Below, in pieces: positions 10,551-25,500 of a stretch of DNA of 64,000 bases. Source of the DNA: Pteria penguin (taxonomy: Eukaryota; Mollusca; Bivalvia; Pterioida; Pteriidae); the NCBI GenBank assembly GCA_035048485.1, contig CM068583.1, positions 51,201,790 through 51,265,789 on the forward strand, written 5' to 3'. Each line of letters opens with the position of its first letter. Within the stretch, counting starts at the first letter, position 1. Below the pieces are notes generated by a model that had not been told where the DNA came from, searched no databases, and was given only the letters and a program-made list of their open reading frames with translations. A program made the translations under genes and the position numbers.

Positions 10551-13500
10551 GTATGAAATGATGGTTTTTATTTGATTGTATTTCAGTCATTGACTTGCTT
10601 GTAATTTAAGGTTTTAGTATACATAACCTAAATATTTTTAAAAGTTACTGAAATAAGTCAATTTTAGCCCGTTTGAATATAAGTTAATAACAAATTACAT
10701 GTACTAAAGATATGATAAAAACCCACAGATTTTTATATAGCAATCTATGTACTTTTTAAAGTTTTATGTTTATTGAATCCTTCTCAGATTTGTAGTACAA
10801 ATATAGATATATAAGCAGACATTCATAATTGTAACAATAAAGAATATTAAAAAATCAATATGTAGTAAATCACTTGCACAAGGAATGTACATACAAATGG
10901 ACAGAGATTGGTTTGTTATATATTATAATTTGAGTAACTAAATTAGAAGATATTTTATATATACACATTTTTATCTTCACTGTATATATCTTTATTTGTA
11001 TCTTCAATTTTTGTTCAGATTTATTTAGATTTAAAGTGCTAGTAGAATGTTCACAATTTTTCTATATAATGAGTGTATCTACATAAACAAGTCGCTAGCA
11101 AAAATATATGCCTCTGTGTGACTACAATCACAAGATGCATAAAATAATCCATGCACAACTTGATAGATTTTTTCAGTCGTTAATCTCCATAATGCATGAT
11201 GTCAGAAATTGTGCAAATGCTACTTTTCCCTGGGTTTTCATTGTGACATTAATATGTTCTAAAAGACTATTTCAGAGTTATATCCAAACTAAGGACCTTA
11301 TATACTTTGGCGATATTTTATTTATGGCATAATAATTTTATCTTTGGATACATAACATCAATGCTTCTACTAAGCATCATGACATCACAATCAGCTGTCT
11401 GTAATCTGACATGTTAAATTTAGGTTTGTAACAGTCTTTTCTGGTTACTTGAAAATAGCCTATTGTGATGTCACAATAAACTGACGTTAATGGTTGTAAA
11501 AGTTTAACCAGAGGCCTTTATTAGTCCCCTGCCAGTGAAATTGGAGGGGACTACATGTATAGTGTTTGCCGTTGTCTGTCTGGCCGTCCGTCTGTCCGTC
11601 CGGATGGTTTCCAAACACTAACTTTAGTGAGGAATGACCAATTTGCTTCAGACTTCATACAGTTTTAGGTTATATAAAGATCTAATATGGGATTGATTTT
11701 GGGGTCAAAGTTCAACTCTAAGGGTCACTCCTACTAAAAATAGACATTTATCACTGCATTTTGGTTGCCAGATAAATAACTTGAGTTAACAATAATTGAT
11801 TTCTTTTAAACTTTATACAGTGATAGCTTATGTATAGGTCTAGGGTGGGATAGATTTTGGGATCAAAAGGTCTATTTTAGGGGTCACTGAAACTAAAAAT
11901 AGACATCAGCATAGTTCAGTTGTAGATCTCGACTTTTTACTGAAAATAGTGATTCATCACTGTTTCAGTTTCCAGATGATTTACTAGAACTTGATATAAA
12001 CTTCACAGGATTCAATGTTATTTCTTATTAAATCATGCAAAAGGTTACCAAGTTCACATAACTGTTTCATGTTGCCAATAGCTGGGTATTAGCTCACTTC
12101 AAAGGTATGGGTTGTGACTGGGGAAGAGTGACTTGCATACAACACTGACTGTAAGCTTGTTTTACCCAGGTTTTCCCATGAAATCAGGCAAATGGGTATT
12201 ATTGGATATCTCTCAGAGAAATACAAAAGCAGAAGGAGTGATATAATATTTTTGAATTTCATAATAGTTCAGTTAGGATTTAATGAATTTAATGAAAAAT
12301 CCCGAGCATTCTGATAGCAATTTAAAGGCTACTATTAAGGAAGATAGTCTGTTTAGTTTGAATTATGATAGTTCAAATTTTGATCATATTTATCAAATGT
12401 GAATGAAAACAATTAATGCATGCATTTGTGTAAGTCATTATAATATGTTAACATGTTAGTAATTTTATCTTTTAGAAATATATCACTGCAGCATATATTA
12501 GATTATGTATGAGTCAGAACAAAGACAGTTGTCACACACACATATGTACACACACCTACACACACACACACCTAGAAACATACACACATTTATGATTTAA
12601 ATGGTGTATGACTAAATCTTTATTTAATAAACTAATTTGAAATTCAGGAAAAAATATCTGAAGAAACTTTAGAACGATATATTGAATTGGAAAGAGAAAT
12701 TAGAAAGCTGGAGAAAAAAAATGTTAGGAAGAATGCAAATGCTAAGAAGAAGCAGTTAGAGGATGTTACACTGACCATGAAAACCCTTGAAGAGAATTTG
12801 CAGACATGTCAAAATGATATGTAAGAATTCAAATGTCACTGTATTTCTTGAATTTTTTATTTCTCTCAGATTTACATCACATATGTACCATATTTTTAGG
12901 GATTACATCTCCTCAAAATGTTCTTAATAAATTGTGACTGAATAAATGTCACTATGTATGTTGTAACTTGTCTGAATCCAAGTTTACATTACCTATTTAT
13001 GATAAAAATATTAGTGTCTTTTAATCATTCACAGTAAGTTCTTAAAGTGGAAAGTCCTGATTCAGTACAAAAATAATGATTTTAAACAATCTTATGGGGG
13101 TACAGTGCAAGCCGCTTAATTGAATAACCTATTTGTCAGGACTTTATTATTCAAATAAACGAATATTCAATTACACGGCATGACGAACGAATGCAGTTTC
13201 AAAGACCAGATGATCGACAGATTTTGCAAGAATTGCATACGCGTTTAACTTTCGCCGTATCTGTAATGAAATCAGTGTACATGTATCTATATATAGATAC
13301 ACTAGAGTTACCTCTCTTAGACCCCTTTATTGTTTGCTCGAGCTACATTAAACTCAACAGACCACATTTTCTATAATTTTGCAACTGTCTTTTTAAGTAC
13401 ATTGACCAAATGTTATCAAATAACTACATTACACATGCTCAACTGACCGTAAAGATAAAACCCTCGTCTATTGAAATGCACGTAATGTATCTCAGTCGTG

Positions 13501-16500
13501 TAACCAGGGTGGTCAGAGACATAAGACAGGTTAAACAATTTGTTTTAACAAAGGCAAATTAAAAGGCATATTCAAGCGTGTGAGAAATTTCAATTTTCCA
13601 TCTGATAGAACAGGCTGAAGTCGTCGCTTTGATTTCCTCAAGGAATCGTCGTATTGTGGTCATTGCGTCTGTACATTCGCCGTGCGCTACTCGTGCCGTT
13701 TCTTCAGCCTCCTCGTCGTCACTGGCAACGCATAGTCTAGGCTCGTCTTCGTGGAAATTCGCGAATATTTTCTCGTCAGTCCGGACAGCTTAGTTCTCCA
13801 GGTTGCCATCGTTTGTGATGAAGGTATCGAACGTCTAGCTTTCAACATCCTCTGGCGGCCGGACATCGTCAGTTTCGCTTGTGTCGTTGTCTGACGAGGC
13901 AAAGCCAACCTTTCGGAAGCAGTTGGCGATGGTTGTTGGCTTGACGGTGCGACAGGCCTTACGGAGTAGGTGGGCGGCATCTAGTAGGGTCAGTCTTCAC
14001 GCAATGCCGTTGGCTGACAGCGTCATCTTGTCGATGTTTCCGATGATCTTGTGTACGACATGGCTTCGGCAGTTGGTAATTAATTAATCCTTTCATTCCT
14101 ACCGCCGAGGCCTATTAGACAATTAACGTGTGATTCGGTCAACAACTGTTACCTAGACAGTAATCTCTTTTGAGATTACCTGGACAGGTGTGAAACCCTT
14201 TATCTCTAATAGATAGGTCGCCTGCACCGTAGTAAATAACATGACATCGGGCGTGATACATTGAAGTTTTAACGAAGGTAGGCTTGGTAGAATAATCGCG
14301 CTATTCAAATAAACGAAGTCGCTTCTTTATTCTAGTGTAATAAGTGGCGGATTTTGAATAGATTTGATAGAAAATGGTTTTGGATTTCAGGATCTTATTC
14401 AATAAAACGAAATATTCAATAATGCGACATTCAATTAAGTGGCGGGCACTGTATTTGTTTTTCAGAGCCAAAGAAAAAGCTGATGTTGATAAAATCAACA
14501 AGATAAAAGATTGTATTGATAAAGCAGTATTTGATGAAAGGATGTCAAAGGAAGAGGTACTGCAAAATCTTCAATTCCCAAAATAAGACATATGTATATC
14601 AATCTTAACATCAGTTTCATTTTAGCATGCTTCTGGAACTTTACATTTTACCTCACTTTAGTTGAAAGCTCTTGTTACCTTTTGTGATTGCCCATCATTC
14701 AGAACAAGGATGAAGAAGTCTAGTTGTTTATGGTTCTTATAATCAAATTTTTGACACTTTTTAGCTCACCTGAGCCAAAGGCTCAAGTGAGCTATAGTCA
14801 TAGTGCGCCGTCCGTCGTCGTTGTCGTCAGCGGTGGCGTCGTCGTCCGTCCGTCGTTAACTTTTTCACATTTTCGACTTCTTCTCTGGAACTACATTGCA
14901 GATTTGGATCAAACTTTGTGTAAATGATGTACTCAAGGTCCCCTACTAAAATTTTGTTCGGAATCCAGATTCCCTCAGGGGTGGATCCAGGGCAGGGCCA
15001 AAAGTGCCCAAAACGGTACCCCTCTTCAAACATCTTCTCCTCCAGAACCAGTACATAAATGGGGAAACTAATTGCATTTCAACAATCTATAAAGATGGGT
15101 TATTAAAAATTGTGTTCAGGGTTAAGATCCGTCAAATAGAAATTTACGCTTTTTTGACGTGTTTCTGGACTTAGTCATTTCAATGAAGAAAAGTGTCATG
15201 TTTTTCAGTTAATTGATATTGATGATTTCTTAATGACTATTTTGATCATAATTGTGGTAAGGAATATCATTGTGAAAGAATTTTGTCATTATCTCAATTT
15301 TTGGATTTTTTATGAATTTTTTAAGACTTCCAGAAAAAAAAAAGGGGGGGGGGGGGGGGGGGGGTGGGCCATTTTTCACATTTTCAACTGTCATGTTTTT
15401 CAGTTAATTGACATTGATGATTTCTTAATTACTATTTTGATCATAATTAAGGTAAGGAATATTATTGTGAAAGAGTTTTGTCATTATCTCAATTTTTGGA
15501 TTTTTTATGAAGTTTTTAAGACTTCCAAAAAAAAAAGGGGGGGGTGGTGGCCATTTTTCACATTTTCAACTTTTTCTACAAAACCACATGAAAGATTTTA
15601 ATGAAACATGGAATACATGAAGTACTAAAAGTCCTCTATCATTATGGTAAATTTCATCCAAATTGGTTAACAGATAATGCCACCATGTCTAAAAAGTAGG
15701 TCTCACAATGGTACATATACCACTTGGTAATTGACATATGGAGAGTAGCGGTTCAAATCCAGTTGTGGTCAAAAATTTTCTTTTTTTTTTTTTATACATC
15801 TAAATAAGTTTTTAGATGTTTCTCAACACTCAACATATGAAATTAGGCAATTTTAAGTTTAAGACTTCCAAAAAAAAAAAGGGGGGGGGGGGTTTGGGGT
15901 TTGGCCATTTTTCACATTTTCAACTTTTTCTACAAAACTGTTTGAAGGATTTTAATAAATCTTGGTAGAAATAAGTCATTTATGATCCTCTTTAAATTCT
16001 GTAGTTTTCGTCCAGACCTCTTTACAGGTGGCGCCACCATAGTCAAAAGTAGGTCACAAAAGAGTTCCCTCCTTTAACAATATTCTTTTTCATACGAGCT
16101 GTATACAGAGACAAACAGAATGCATAGAAATGATCTAGAAGGTTGAGTGAAGGTGTATTGTCATTTTGGTTCCCTTCCAAAATCAAATTTTAGAATTTTT
16201 CTTCGACATTTCTTTGGACTTGGTGATTCAATGCAGAAAAGTGTCATATTTCCTAGTTAATTGATAATGATGATTTCTTATGGACTTTAGTGATCATAAT
16301 TATGGTAAGGAATGTTACTTTGAAAGAATTTTGTCAATATCTCAATTTTTGGGTTTCTATGAATTTTTTAAGACTTCCAAATGAGGGTGTATAGGAACAA
16401 TTCAATCACATTTTCACTTCTGCTGTTATACCACATGAAAGATTTTAATGAAACATGGAATACATGAAGTACTAAAAGTCCTCTATCAATTTGGTAAATT

Positions 16501-19500
16501 TCATCCAAATTAGTTAACAGATAATGCCACCATGTCTAAAAAGTAGGTCTCACAATGGTACATATACCACTTGGTAATTGAAATATGGAGAGTAGCGGTT
16601 CAAATCCAGCTGTGGTCAAAAATGTTTTTTTTTCATTTCTTTACACATCTAAATAAGTTTTTAGATGTTTCTCAACACTCAACATATGAAATAAGGCAAT
16701 TTTAAGTTAGATCTGGACAATATTTGAAACAATTGTTGTCCATGACCCAGACTTGAAATCAGTCAACAAAAGGCCCCACCTAAAGAAAATGACTAACTTG
16801 TTGCCCTGAATGACTTCTTGCAGAGACAAAGGAAATGCTTAATATCAAAATCACCTGAATGGATGTGCAAAAAAGTGTTGTTTTTTATTCTAGCCTGAAA
16901 TAAAATTTGACATATTTTCAACATCTGTGTTGACTTAGTCACATTGATTAATGCAAAAATAAATGAATTCTTCCTTCATGCATGACTGATCATCTAGGTA
17001 CTCAGGTGAGTGATATAGGCCCACTTGGGCCTCTTGCTTTCTTTTTTTTCCCTATTTTTAAACTTCATCATTTTTTCCCACATTCAGGTACCAGTAATTT
17101 CTTTGATTTTCACACACCTGGTAGCTTATAATGCATTACTGTCCATTAACCTCACTCTGTGTCACAAAATATGAAAATTTATTTGTACTCAGTTTTTAAG
17201 AATTGGTTGATTGATTGATATTTGTTTTACGTCACACCACGAATATTTCACGTATATAGTGATGGCATTTGCCTGATGCGGGGCATACAGATTTTGACCT
17301 TTGCAACAGACCCACCTGAAGCAGTGAGGGATCTTTAATGTGCCATGCATACCAAGTCACGGGGCCTTGGTTTTTACTGTCTCATCCTAAAGACATGACC
17401 AGAGCGGGACTCGAACCCCGGCCTCCCGATCAGGAGTCGGACACGATACCACTAGGCCACGCTGGCTTTTTTAAAAATTGGAACAAAATAAAGATGTTTA
17501 TTATTTATTTACATTTTGTCATTAAATATTTACTATTAATTTGCATCTCCACAAAGTATCTTTGATAATAAATTATTTTGTTTGGAAATCAGGAAATGCC
17601 TATTCTAAGAAAAAATTACAACAATTTTACTGTAAATAAAACATGTGTGCGAGATGATGTCATTAATGATGATTCATTTTATGGTTAAAAGGATGTAAAA
17701 CTACACAGCAGTGTATGCCAAATTAAAAACTCTGTGTGCTGGTAAAGCAAATGCTATTCAACTGAAAATAACAAATGGAAAATTATTAGTTTTAAGGTTT
17801 AGATTCATTTAAACTAAAAGCTAAAGTGAATTATTGTAATGGCGCATTGTTTTTGAGTAATTTCTTACAATTTCTCCATGTAGGCTGCTTATATTGAATT
17901 AATTTTGTGTATTTTAAATGATTTTATCATTATAAACGTAATTTGAAAGAAAGGAGATATAGAAATGTCAGACCCAAGTCTCTACTTAAGGGGTGGATCC
18001 AAGGCAGGATGACGTAGGCCCCAGAGGGTACCCTCATTTGACAAACTTTTTCTTCAGATCAACTGCATTGATCATCAAACCCAATGTATCAGAGTGACCG
18101 TAAAGGGTATCTTAAGAGGTGTTGCTGATTTCAGTTCTGTTTTAAATTGAGATTTAACACTTTTTTTCCAGCCTTTGGAATTGGTTATTTTTGCTGATTT
18201 TCTAGTAATTCTGTAGATTTTCTCCTTCTTTATTTCGGTTCCTTTATGAAGTAATTTTCAGGGTTTTCCTTACCCTTTCTCCTTGTAGGTTGCTTAAAAT
18301 GCAATGTTTTCTTTGATTTTCATAATGTATGAGAGTTTTAGAATGATGTAGGTTTTTGGTTCTGTTCTGAATTAAAATTTCTAAAAAGGATATTTTTGTC
18401 AAAGGACATTCTGATATTTTCTAAGTTTCTCAGGTACATAAGGTGCTTTGTTGCCAATATAGATCCATTTTGGCTCCTGTTTGCATTTTAAGATTAGGAA
18501 AAGGAAGTGGGGGATACAGGATTTGTTTGTAATATTAAACCTTGATGAACTTCTATGTCAGTACTTATAGAAGGATTTTTATGAAATTAGACATGAACAT
18601 GGTAATGAAACACTCAAGTTCCTCTGTGAATGTTCTCGGTATGAGTATGTATGTTTCAAGGGTTGTTTAAACGACTGATTTGTCATTTTGATCCCAATCT
18701 GACATCAAAATTTTGATACATTTTTCAGTTCAAACCGGGCTTTGCCATTATTGCTTACTTTCAGGTTATTTCTTTGTTTATTTTATTATACATTGCTTAT
18801 TATGTATTAATTTTATGTCTGTTATTAAGTTTAAGGGAAATAACGGGTTAATTTGACAAATTTGATCGCAAAATGTATTAGTGTTCTTGATAATGTTGTG
18901 TTGTTTTTGGCAACAGTCTGAATTGAAATGATTGATTCTTGTTTAACGTCACACCATGAATATTTCACGTATATGGTGATGGCATCAGCCTGATGCAGGG
19001 CATACAATTTTGACCTTTGCAACGAACCCGCCCGAAGCAGTGAGGGATCTTTAACGTGCCATGCATACCACAACACGGGGCCCCGGTTTTCACTGTCTCA
19101 TCCGAAAGACAGGACACCAGCATGACCAGAGCGGGACTCAAACCTCAGCCTACCAATCAGAATGTGAGCACGATACCACTAGGCCATGCCAGCTTGAATT
19201 GAACCTTTTACTTAAGAAAATTCTGATAATTTGTAATTAGGTCATGTGCTCTTTGTGCTCAGGTGAGTGATATAGGCTCATTTTGAATTCTTCTTTGACC
19301 ATGCTTTGACATATTGAACTGAAATTAATGTCTTACTTTTTGTGAGAAAATACTGATTCAGTTTAACAACATTGTTGCTTCCCAAAATTAGGTAACAGAA
19401 ATACTATGAATTATTGCTCTTGATAATAGTAGTACCTGGTAGAAAGAATTTGAATTTTCAATTTAATAGTACCAGAAGCATTTGACACTGTGTATTGGAT

Positions 19501-22500
19501 TATTATGATTTATGTCAATGATTTGAATCATCATAGGCAGAATACATAGAAGCTTTGAACAGAGAAGAGGTGATTAAGAGACAACTGGATGGAATAAAGA
19601 AACAGCTAAAAGATTTGAATACAATGGTAGATGAAGAATCGGTTGAACTCAAGCAAATGAATGATTTAGAGGAGGAAAAAGATAAACTACTATGTAAATG
19701 CTTTTGTCAGTAAAATCTCTAAATTCAACACCTTTAAAACTAGAAGCTCTTTAAGAACTTGTAAATTTCAGATTTCAAAGTAAAGATGTTACCTGCAAGT
19801 AGGCATACATCAACAAAACTTTGAAGTTTTTTATGAGATGTATATAAATTAAAAAAAAGGGAATGCTCTGACTTTTCAGTTTATATCTATGTATTGATTT
19901 CCCTTTGGAGGATTTTACTTGTTAGTTAGTTTGTTTACAATACAAGTCAGGGTTATTAACACTAAGTCTTTCTGTTTGAGTCAGGTTAAGTCACCCCAAG
20001 GTTAAGTCGCCCCAAAGTAAAATCGTCCAATATTGGTCAAGTCGCCCCATGATGTCAAGTCAAGTCACCCCAAGTGATTGTTTTCAAGCACCATCTATGT
20101 TAATTATCAATCATCTCAATGTTCTAAAATTCCTAATTGTACTAATCAATATTTGGTTAAAAGATGTTGGAAATAGAGGAGGTACATGTACTGATGGACA
20201 TATAAAAAAAGATAATGAAAGAAGAGATTAGATTGAATAACATACATAGAAAAAACTTTGTTGACCAAAATCCAGCAGTCATTACGTCAAAAAAATAATT
20301 TTCGATAACATATAAGAAAAAAGATAGATTTATCCATAATAAATTATTACTATCTATATTAATCATGCAAATCTCTTTATTCATTTGTACATAAAACATA
20401 TCACACATGGGCGACTTAACCGATATAGGGCGACTTTACTTTAGGGCAACTTAACTTTGGGGCGACTAAAACGTAGACCTTTCTCTTTATCTTACCTTTA
20501 TGGATTATAGGGTTTTGCTACTTGAACAATTTTCAACCTTTTCTCAGCATTTGAAGTAAAAGAGAGAGATTTTGTATTTAGTCTACATAAATGTTCTAAT
20601 GAAATTCTTTGCAGTTGACATCATATTCATAATTTAGATTGTGAACTTTCCTATAATAAAGATTAATTACTTGACTTTCAAAAAGTAAATGTTTACATTT
20701 TTACTATGAGAACAATTTAAGAGAAAAATATTCTTTTAGACAATTAGTAGCAAGGATTAAAGAAAGGTAGTGGCTTAAGACAAGTGATTGCTCAATACAG
20801 GTGGTCTTAAAAGCAGGTTTGATTGTATACATTAGATATTTTCTAAACATTGGAGTTTTTGTTTTAGCATCCATCTTTAAAGGTGAATATGGGAGTGAAT
20901 TGGAAAACAAGCTAGAGGCAGATTATGAACTATACCTGGAAAAGAAAGAGCGCATTAGTGTAGCCAAGTACAAATGGACAAATGCGAGAGTTTTACTACA
21001 GCATGCTTGTACTCAACTAGCCTTAGCTACCAAACGTTGGCATGATCTACTCAGTGTACCAGCTGTGTAAGTAGATCTGAAAATTTGTTATATAAATAGT
21101 ATGTATGTATATTATGTCTAAATGTACACTACATATAATTGATATTTTGGTGACTTTGGTCTGAAAGAGTTGTTGGAAGTATTCATACCTTTTAATGTGA
21201 TTCAGTTTAAAATCAATGCACCAGAAAAAAAAGAGATGTTAACCTATAGTTAAGGAAATCACCAAAGTTAATTTCAAAATATGTAAAAATTGTTCTTTCT
21301 TTTTTTTAGCTCACCTGAGCCAAAGGCTCAAGTGAGCTATAGTCATAGTGCGCCGTCCGTCGTTAACTTTTTCACATTTTCGACTTCTTCTCTGGAACTA
21401 CATTGCAGATTTGGATCAAGCTTTGTGTAAATGATGTACTCAAGGTCCCCTACTAAAATTGTGTTCGGAATCCAAATTCCCTCAGGGGTGGATCCAGGGC
21501 GGGGCCAAAAGTGCTCTTCAACATCTTCTTCTCCAGAACCAGTACATATATGGGGAAACTAATTGCATTTCAACAATCTATAAAGATAGGTTATTAAAAA
21601 TTGTGTTCGGGGTTAAGATCCGTCAAATAGAAATTTACGCTTTTTTGACGTGTTTTTGGACTTGGTCATTTCAATGCAGAAAAGTGTCATGTTTTTCAGT
21701 TAATTGATATTGATGATTTCTTAATGACTATTGTGATCATAATTGTGGTAAGGAATATTATTGTGAAAGAATTTTGTCATTATCTCAATTTTTGGATTTT
21801 TTATGAATTTTTTAAGACTTCCAAAAAAAAAAGGGGGGAAGGGGTGGGTTGGCCACTTTTCACATTTTCAACTTTTTCTACAAAACCACATGAAAGATTT
21901 TAATGAAACATGGAATACATGAAGTACTAAAGGTCCTCTATCAATTTGGTAAATTTCATCCAAATTGGTTAACAGATAATGCCACCATGTCTAAAAAGTA
22001 GGTCTCACAATGGTACATATACCACTTGGTAATTGAAATATGGAGAGTAGCGGTTCAAATCCAGCTGTGGTCAGAATTTTTTTTTTTCATTTCTTTACAC
22101 ATCTAAATAAGTTTTTAGATGTTTCTCAACACTCAACATATGAAATTAGGCAATTTTAAGTTAGATCTGGACAATATTTGAAACAATTTTTGTTCATGAC
22201 CCAGACTTGAAATCAGTCAACAAAAGGCCCCACCTAAAGAAAAAGACTAACTTGTTGTTGACATCTTGCAGAGACAAAGGAAATGCTTTATATCAAAATC
22301 ACCTGAATGGATGTGCAAAAAAGTGTTGTTGGTCGGAATTGCGTAGCAATTCCAGACCCTAGTCGTTACAATATGCTGTGGTGAACGCGTGGAACGCAGA
22401 AAATACCTCCTTGTGTATAAATAGTGCGTCGATATTTAGAAAAAGCGTGATTAGATTTACTTTTAGTACTTATAGTTCATATTGTACAAGTCAATACAAG

Positions 22501-25500
22501 ATAAGTTTGATCAGATGAGAAAATAGATGTGCCGTTATTCCATCGATTTAGACGAGTTATATTCATGTGCTGGAAGACATGCAGTCTTTCCGAATACTGG
22601 ACGGAAAGTCCCGAAAAAGTACGATTGACATTATTGTGTAGCTGTGCCGTAATTTAAGAAGTACACTACTAGTCCGTACTAGTATCTGTTGTATTATAAT
22701 TAATAAAACTTGAGAATATCGCTTCTTTTTATAGCAGTGGAATTCAAAGTACTCTACAATCTTCTCGTCACAACGATAAACAAACGTCTTGGTAGTTGTT
22801 GATGTGTAATGCCACTAAAAATAGCCAGTTATTTATAGATCTACATGTGTAGACGTGGTTTTCCCCAAATGTACATGTACAGCGGGAGACTGTCCAGATT
22901 GCTAATTTCACACTACTGTCAAGATCAAAAGTGATAAGAGAAAATGAGATAGTACGAGACGGAGACGTACAGGGGTATACAGGGCGGAGCCGTTGTTTAT
23001 ATGAAAACGAGCACCTGTGTGCAGACCGTGTTTTTGTCAATACTGATCCTAAACATTACACGCTTGGTGTGTGATCTCTTGGTGGATCACAACTTTATTA
23101 CCTTTGATGTACTTGACCATGCAATTCCGATCTTGAGGACTTTCAAGTCCTTTCATTTTTTATTCTAGTCTGAAATAAAATTTGACATATTTTCAACATT
23201 TGTGTTGACTCAGTCACAGTAATGCAAAAATAAATGAATTCTTCCTTCATGCATGACTGATCATCTAGGTACTCAGGTGAGCGATATAGGCCCACTTGGG
23301 CCTCTTGTTTCCTTAAAACTGTAGCAAACAATCCTTGTCCCAGTAAAACCTAAGTATTACAAACATATTTCCCACATGTGAAATTCCCACATTGATGCAG
23401 ACTAATATTCATCCACTATTTGAAATGATATAATATAGATGTATCAACAAAACTTGATGATCAATCAAATATGTGTATAGGTAAAGATTTTTTAGTAGGT
23501 GTTTTAAAATTATTTATTCACAAATGATTGTTGTTGAATGCTGTTTATTGTATTCTATTATTAATTGCTTTGCGAAGAAAAGAAAAGCTGATCAATATTT
23601 ATGTGAATTAAAGAACATGTAGCCGTTTACTTAAATTGTGAAATTCATGACTCCTGTTGCAGGGCTTCAGACTGCTTTGTAATAATGCACATAGCATAGT
23701 TTTGAAAATCTTCTTTGCAGTGTACTGGTAAATAAAACTGAATTTGTGGTTAAACAGAACATGAAGCTCTTAACTATAATTCATTGTTAGTTAACTTGTA
23801 TACTATTGTGTGGTGACTTGGGTGACAGATGAAGCCAGTTTACAAATTCATAATAAGGTCTGATGATGAGCTTCAAACATACTTAAGTCACCCATTGAAA
23901 GTTGGTTATTGATTGGCACATCAGATGAAAGTGGCACTGAGTTATTTTATTCCAATCAAATAAATACCACAAGAGACCCAAATTCTTAGGACATTAGCCA
24001 GCTTTAGCATGTTTACCTAATTAGGAGAGTTTAGCATGTTTAATTAGGAAAGTTTAGCATGTTTAATTAGGAAAGTCTGTTGTTATATTTTATGGAAATT
24101 TTCTTTAAGACTTAATCTTACTGCCACTGTTAGATAATTGGAAGACAACCCACAGGGGCACTGTTTGGATCAGATTTGGGTTGATTTATGTCAGTTAATA
24201 GTCCAAGATTCTCTGCCCTTCTATCACTTTCGATATTTGTGATTTGTAGGATGATATCAAATGTGGGAGAGGGCTGAGAATCTCAGACTAGTCAGTTAAG
24301 TGACCACATTTGAAAAGGTTTAGTTCTTAAAGTGCTCAGATTTTGGCAATATACAATTTTGTATTCCAAAATTTCAACAAACAGAAAGTTTGCAAGATTT
24401 TTCTCAAGAAATTTACTTTATAGTCACCAAAAATAAATGCACTTTTATAAAAATAATTTTAAAAAGAAATTAAGTAGACATTTTTTATGATTTTATCTCT
24501 CATAAATTGACAAATGCCGAAATAGTCAGAGATATTGAAAAGTTTTCAAACACATCAGTCATTCTCAGTGATTTTGAAAATTTTTGTTTATTAGGACAAT
24601 TAAGTATTTAGACACAATTTCAGAATTTTGTCATTCTGAATGAAATTTTGTAAGTTTAAACCTTCTTACTGACACTTTTCAACTTCACTGAATGATATGG
24701 TGTGCTGTGTCGTAATGCATATAGGAACACAGAAATCTAGAGGAAGCTGGTTTAAACCATGAAATGAACCATTTTTGATTTTTCGATTTCGATTTGAAAT
24801 TCTTGATTTATCATCCTAAGAAATAAGTGACTGCAGACAGACACTGAAGTTTCTATTGTAGAATTTCAGAGATTTTCAATCCTAATAGTAAATCTGTATA
24901 TTTTCAGCCCCACATGAAAGATGCAAGTACCCTATACTAATTACACTGTTCATCTGTCAGTTCATCCATCAGAATCATTAATTTCTCTGTCACTTTTCTC
25001 ATCAGCAGATTAGCCTGTTGTCACTATATTTGTTTGGAGGAATGACCCTTAAAGCCTCTTTCCCACCTAAATGACCTTTACCATGACTCTGCCGTTTCTT
25101 AAGGCCTTGGTGCATGCTGAAATAGCAAATAGCTCTAGACATGAATGAGTCAAAACAGTTGTACAATGATTATATGACTATTATGACTGACACACAACTG
25201 TGTCCAAATTCAGACAAATCACCACTGTCTCAAAATCAATCATGCTATTGTGCCATCTGGTTTTTATTTGTTGAGCATTTTTGTCTAGCATTTTATTGTC
25301 TTTATTGTTATTGCATCTGTTGTGAATAGTGGCGACATGGTTTTAGACGCAGTTTTGTGCCTTTGTCTCTTGAGATGAGGCATGTTTATGTGTACTTTGA
25401 AGAGCTTTATCTTTTTACCATAACAAACATAACCAGTCAGTGATGTGGTGCACTACATGTCGTTTATAATGCAGTCTTGATGCATTTTGGAATAAGTCGT

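Noticed and set aside
13687..13980. 97-codon minus-strand open frame
   Set aside because: It is in a different frame from the recognisable transposase remnant and its composition is unremarkable.
15233..15601. 122-codon open frame
   Set aside because: It spans two partially duplicated blocks of a non-coding repeat, with a poly-glycine from a G-run. No conserved motif.
19541..19693. Alternative acceptor four bases downstream for exon 4
   Set aside because: In the required phase it reads AAT ACA TAG, an immediate stop.
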